Source: Clostridia bacterium
Lineage (GTDB): Bacteria; Bacillota; Clostridia; Oscillospirales; RGIG577
DNA length: 64,000 nucleotides
Direction of reading: 5' to 3'
Assembly (NCBI GenBank): GCA_017405765.1
Contig: JAFQZS010000050.1
Coordinates: 1 to 64,000 of the forward strand
Both the position numbers and the translations under genes were made by a program. Below are positions 62,482 to 64,000 of this stretch, piece by piece (the first letter of the stretch is position 1; each line of letters begins with the position of its first letter). The notes under the pieces were generated by a model. That model worked only from the letters and a program-made list of their open reading frames with translations, did no database searches and had not been told where the DNA came from.

Positions 62482-63609
62482 TTACTCCTTTACTATCTTC
62501 TTAAAAAGACTTTGCGCGTTTTCGCTTTCGCATAAAAAGCCGTGCTGTCTTGAAAACATTATAACACCTGCTTCGGCTTTTCCCGATATGCGTGCGCTTA
62601 TATTTGATTCGATGCGCTGCATTATTCGTCTCAGCGTATTATCATAAACATTGTTTTCTTTTAGAATATCAAGCGCCGCATCGCATGTGGGACACTCAAG
62701 AATTCGCTCCATTTGATTTGGAAAAATCCCCTGAGTGCCGGCATTGGCGGCTATTATCTCCATTCGGCAGTCTCCGTATTTTGAGTGAGTATTGAACATC
62801 CCTCCGGCAAGCTTTACAAGTTTGCCCATATGGCCTATGATGAGTATGCCTTTAAAACCGAACATAACGGCCAAATCTAAAGCGTCTCCTATAAAATTAG
62901 AGGTGACCACCGCATATTTTTCATCTGCTCCCAGGCTTTTTATATATTCAATACCGTAATTTCCGGGCGCAAGCATTACATATTCCTCACCGCTCTCTTT
63001 TCTCTCAGAAAGCTCCAGACGTATCGTTTCTATAAGCGCCTGTTCGCTCATCGGTTCCACGATCCCGGTAGTTCCGAGTATAGATATGCCTCCCACTATC
63101 CCGAGGCGGGAGTTTAGAGTCTTTTTTGCAATGCTCTCGCCCTCGGGCGCGGATATCAGCACCGAAAGCCCGCCCCTGTGATCGGTGATACGGCAAACCT
63201 CCAAAAGGTTATCTCTTATCTGGCGGCGCGGGCCGGAATTTATCGCCGCCTCGCCCACGTTTCTGTCAAGTCCTCTCTTAGTCACGCGGCCTATGCCGCG
63301 TCCGCCTTCGATAAGTATTTCGGGCGCAGATATGCGCGAAACCTCGGCAAAAATATATATCCCGTCGGTTATGTCGGGGTCGTCGCCGCTGTCTTTTTTA
63401 ACGGCGCATTTTACCGAGTTTTTATCTATGCTTATTTCTTCTATGTCAAGCGTTACATTTATCCCCTTAGGCGTTGATATAGTTATCTTTTCAAGCCTTC
63501 TGCCCGTAAGAAGCATCCATGCCGCCGCCTTTGACGCTGCCGCGGCGCATGTGCCCGTAGTATATCCAAGCCTTAAACGCTTTCCGTCTTTATTTATATA
63601 CTCTCTCAT
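62482..63609 (-). CDS. cbiD: Cobalt-precorrin-5B C1-methyltransferase CbiD
   Basis: 375 residues. LRLGYTTGTCAAAASKAAA near the N-terminus and GGTSILGTTGIVEPMSE-like motif (sequence here GGISILGTTGIVEPMSEQA), both CbiD hallmarks. It methylates C1 in the oxygen-independent route. It marks the pathway as anaerobic. Four bases after cbiC. Confidence 0.96.
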   Translation of the reverse strand: MREYINKDGKRLRLGYTTGTCAAAASKAAAWMLLTGRRLEKITISTPKGINVTLDIEEISIDKNSVKCAVKKDSGDDPDITDGIYIFAEVSRISAPEILIEGGRGIGRVTKRGLDRNVGEAAINSGPRRQIRDNLLEVCRITDHRGGLSVLISAPEGESIAKKTLNSRLGIVGGISILGTTGIVEPMSEQALIETIRLELSERKESGEEYVMLAPGNYGIEYIKSLGADEKYAVVTSNFIGDALDLAVMFGFKGILIIGHMGKLVKLAGGMFNTHSKYGDCRMEIIAANAGTQGIFPNQMERILECPTCDAALDILKENNVYDNTLRRIMQRIESNISARISGKAEAGVIMFSRQHGFLCESENAQSLFKKIVKE

Positions 63610-63613
63610 ATCT

Positions 63614-64000
63614 TCACCGCATTATCTGATAAAGAAGCGCGTTTACAACAGCGGCCGCAACGCTGCTTCCGCCCTTTCTCCCGCGAGCAACGATATGCGG
63701 CATGTCCGACATAATGATAAGCTCTTTACTTTCCGCTACGTTTACAAATCCCACGGGAACGCCTATCACCAACGCAGGCCGAATGTGCCCTTCATCGCAG
63801 AGCTCCTTTAGTCGTATAAGAGCGGTAGGCGCGTTGCCTATGGCAAAAATACACGATTTTTCTATGTGCGAAGCCTTTTCCATCGACACAGCCGCTCTCG
63901 TTATGCCGCGCGCTTTCGCCTCGGAAGCCACATCTTCATCAGACATAAAGCAATGTACGCGCCCGCCCAAGCGTGAAAGCACGCTCTTATTTATGCCGGC
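63614..64000 (-). CDS. cbiC: Precorrin-8X methylmutase CbiC, partial
   Basis: The frame is open to the window edge; the visible C-terminal 128 residues begin AGINKSVLSRLGGRVHCF. Family motifs are SDEDVASEAKARGITRA and IGNAPTALIRL, then VIGVPVGFVNVAESKE. It moves the C11 methyl group to C12, giving hydrogenobyrinate/cobyrinate. The N-terminal part (about 80 residues) is outside the window. First visible gene of the cobalamin operon. Confidence 0.95.
   Translation of the reverse strand, partial: AGINKSVLSRLGGRVHCFMSDEDVASEAKARGITRAAVSMEKASHIEKSCIFAIGNAPTALIRLKELCDEGHIRPALVIGVPVGFVNVAESKELIIMSDMPHIVARGRKGGSSVAAAVVNALLYQIMR

Noticed and set aside
51000-64000. Cobalamin riboswitch
   Set aside because: No B12-box-like sequence was recognised in the gaps of the operon; a riboswitch would be expected upstream of the first gene, outside the window.

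Overview
The window reads as a chromosomal segment of an anaerobic, low-to-mid GC member of the Clostridia (Firmicutes). Evidence: the gene order rpoB-rpoC-L7Ae-rpsL-rpsG-fusA-tuf; strong AGGAGG ribosome sites and TTGACA-17-TATAAT promoters; an FtsEX/M23/S41 envelope cluster; a HydE-type [FeFe]-hydrogenase maturase; CoaX instead of CoaA; and the oxygen-independent (Cbi) cobalamin route. I cannot name the genus. No phage, insertion sequence or CRISPR array is visible.

Layout. 1-9.8 kb (minus strand): the edge of a secreted protein with an apparent frameshift, a 929-residue flavin oxidoreductase fused to an acetoacetate-decarboxylase domain, an S41 protease, an M23 peptidase, FtsX, FtsE and a CdaR/PucR-type regulator. 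10-13.3 kb: a degenerate sugar-type ABC ATPase, RsuA, a DUF4830-like protein and a metallophosphoesterase. 13.4-21.2 kb is a sulfur/Fe-S island: Rrf2 regulator, cysteine synthase, HydE, MnmA, a C39-like protein, RidA, TcdA, NifS, NifU and tRNA-Trp. Four promoters in this island (rrf2, cysK, hydE, nifS) carry the same octamer TAGGTTTA next to or inside the core promoter, so a local Rrf2 regulon is likely. cysK also has a 10-codon leader peptide ending in Cys, with a hairpin over its stop.

21.3-25.2 kb: a radical SAM protein, an SDR dehydrogenase with an AraC-type regulator, and two near-identical cupins. 25.2-37.9 kb is the transcription/translation block tuf-fusA-rpsG-rpsL-L7Ae-rpoC-rpoB (minus strand); rpoB and rpoC use GTG and TTG starts. 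38.1-46 kb: a glycerol-dehydrogenase-like enzyme, RarA, a prolyl-tRNA deacylase, an ECF S-component with CoaX (pantothenate to CoA), a hairpin-rich noncoding element, a lipoprotein, a GNAT enzyme and CoaBC. 46.1-51 kb: a MoxR/VWA pair, an orphan serine recombinase and an ammonium channel fused to a P-II domain. The channel gene has a leader with two terminators and two six-base-loop hairpins like those recognised by ANTAR antiterminators.

51-64 kb is one long minus-strand cobalamin operon (cbiC-cbiD-cbiF-cbiG-cbiH-cbiJ/E/T-cbiB-cobD-cbiP-cobO-cobT-cobU-cobS-cobC), cut by the window edge inside cbiC. Overlapping start and stop codons suggest translational coupling. It includes a three-domain CbiJ-CbiE-CbiT fusion.

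The observations most worth following up are the ANTAR-like amt leader, the cysK leader peptide, the TAGGTTTA regulon, the flavin reductase/acetoacetate decarboxylase fusion, the ABC ATPase with several altered catalytic motifs, and the inverted-repeat noncoding element after coaX. All assignments come from reading motifs; no database search was run.
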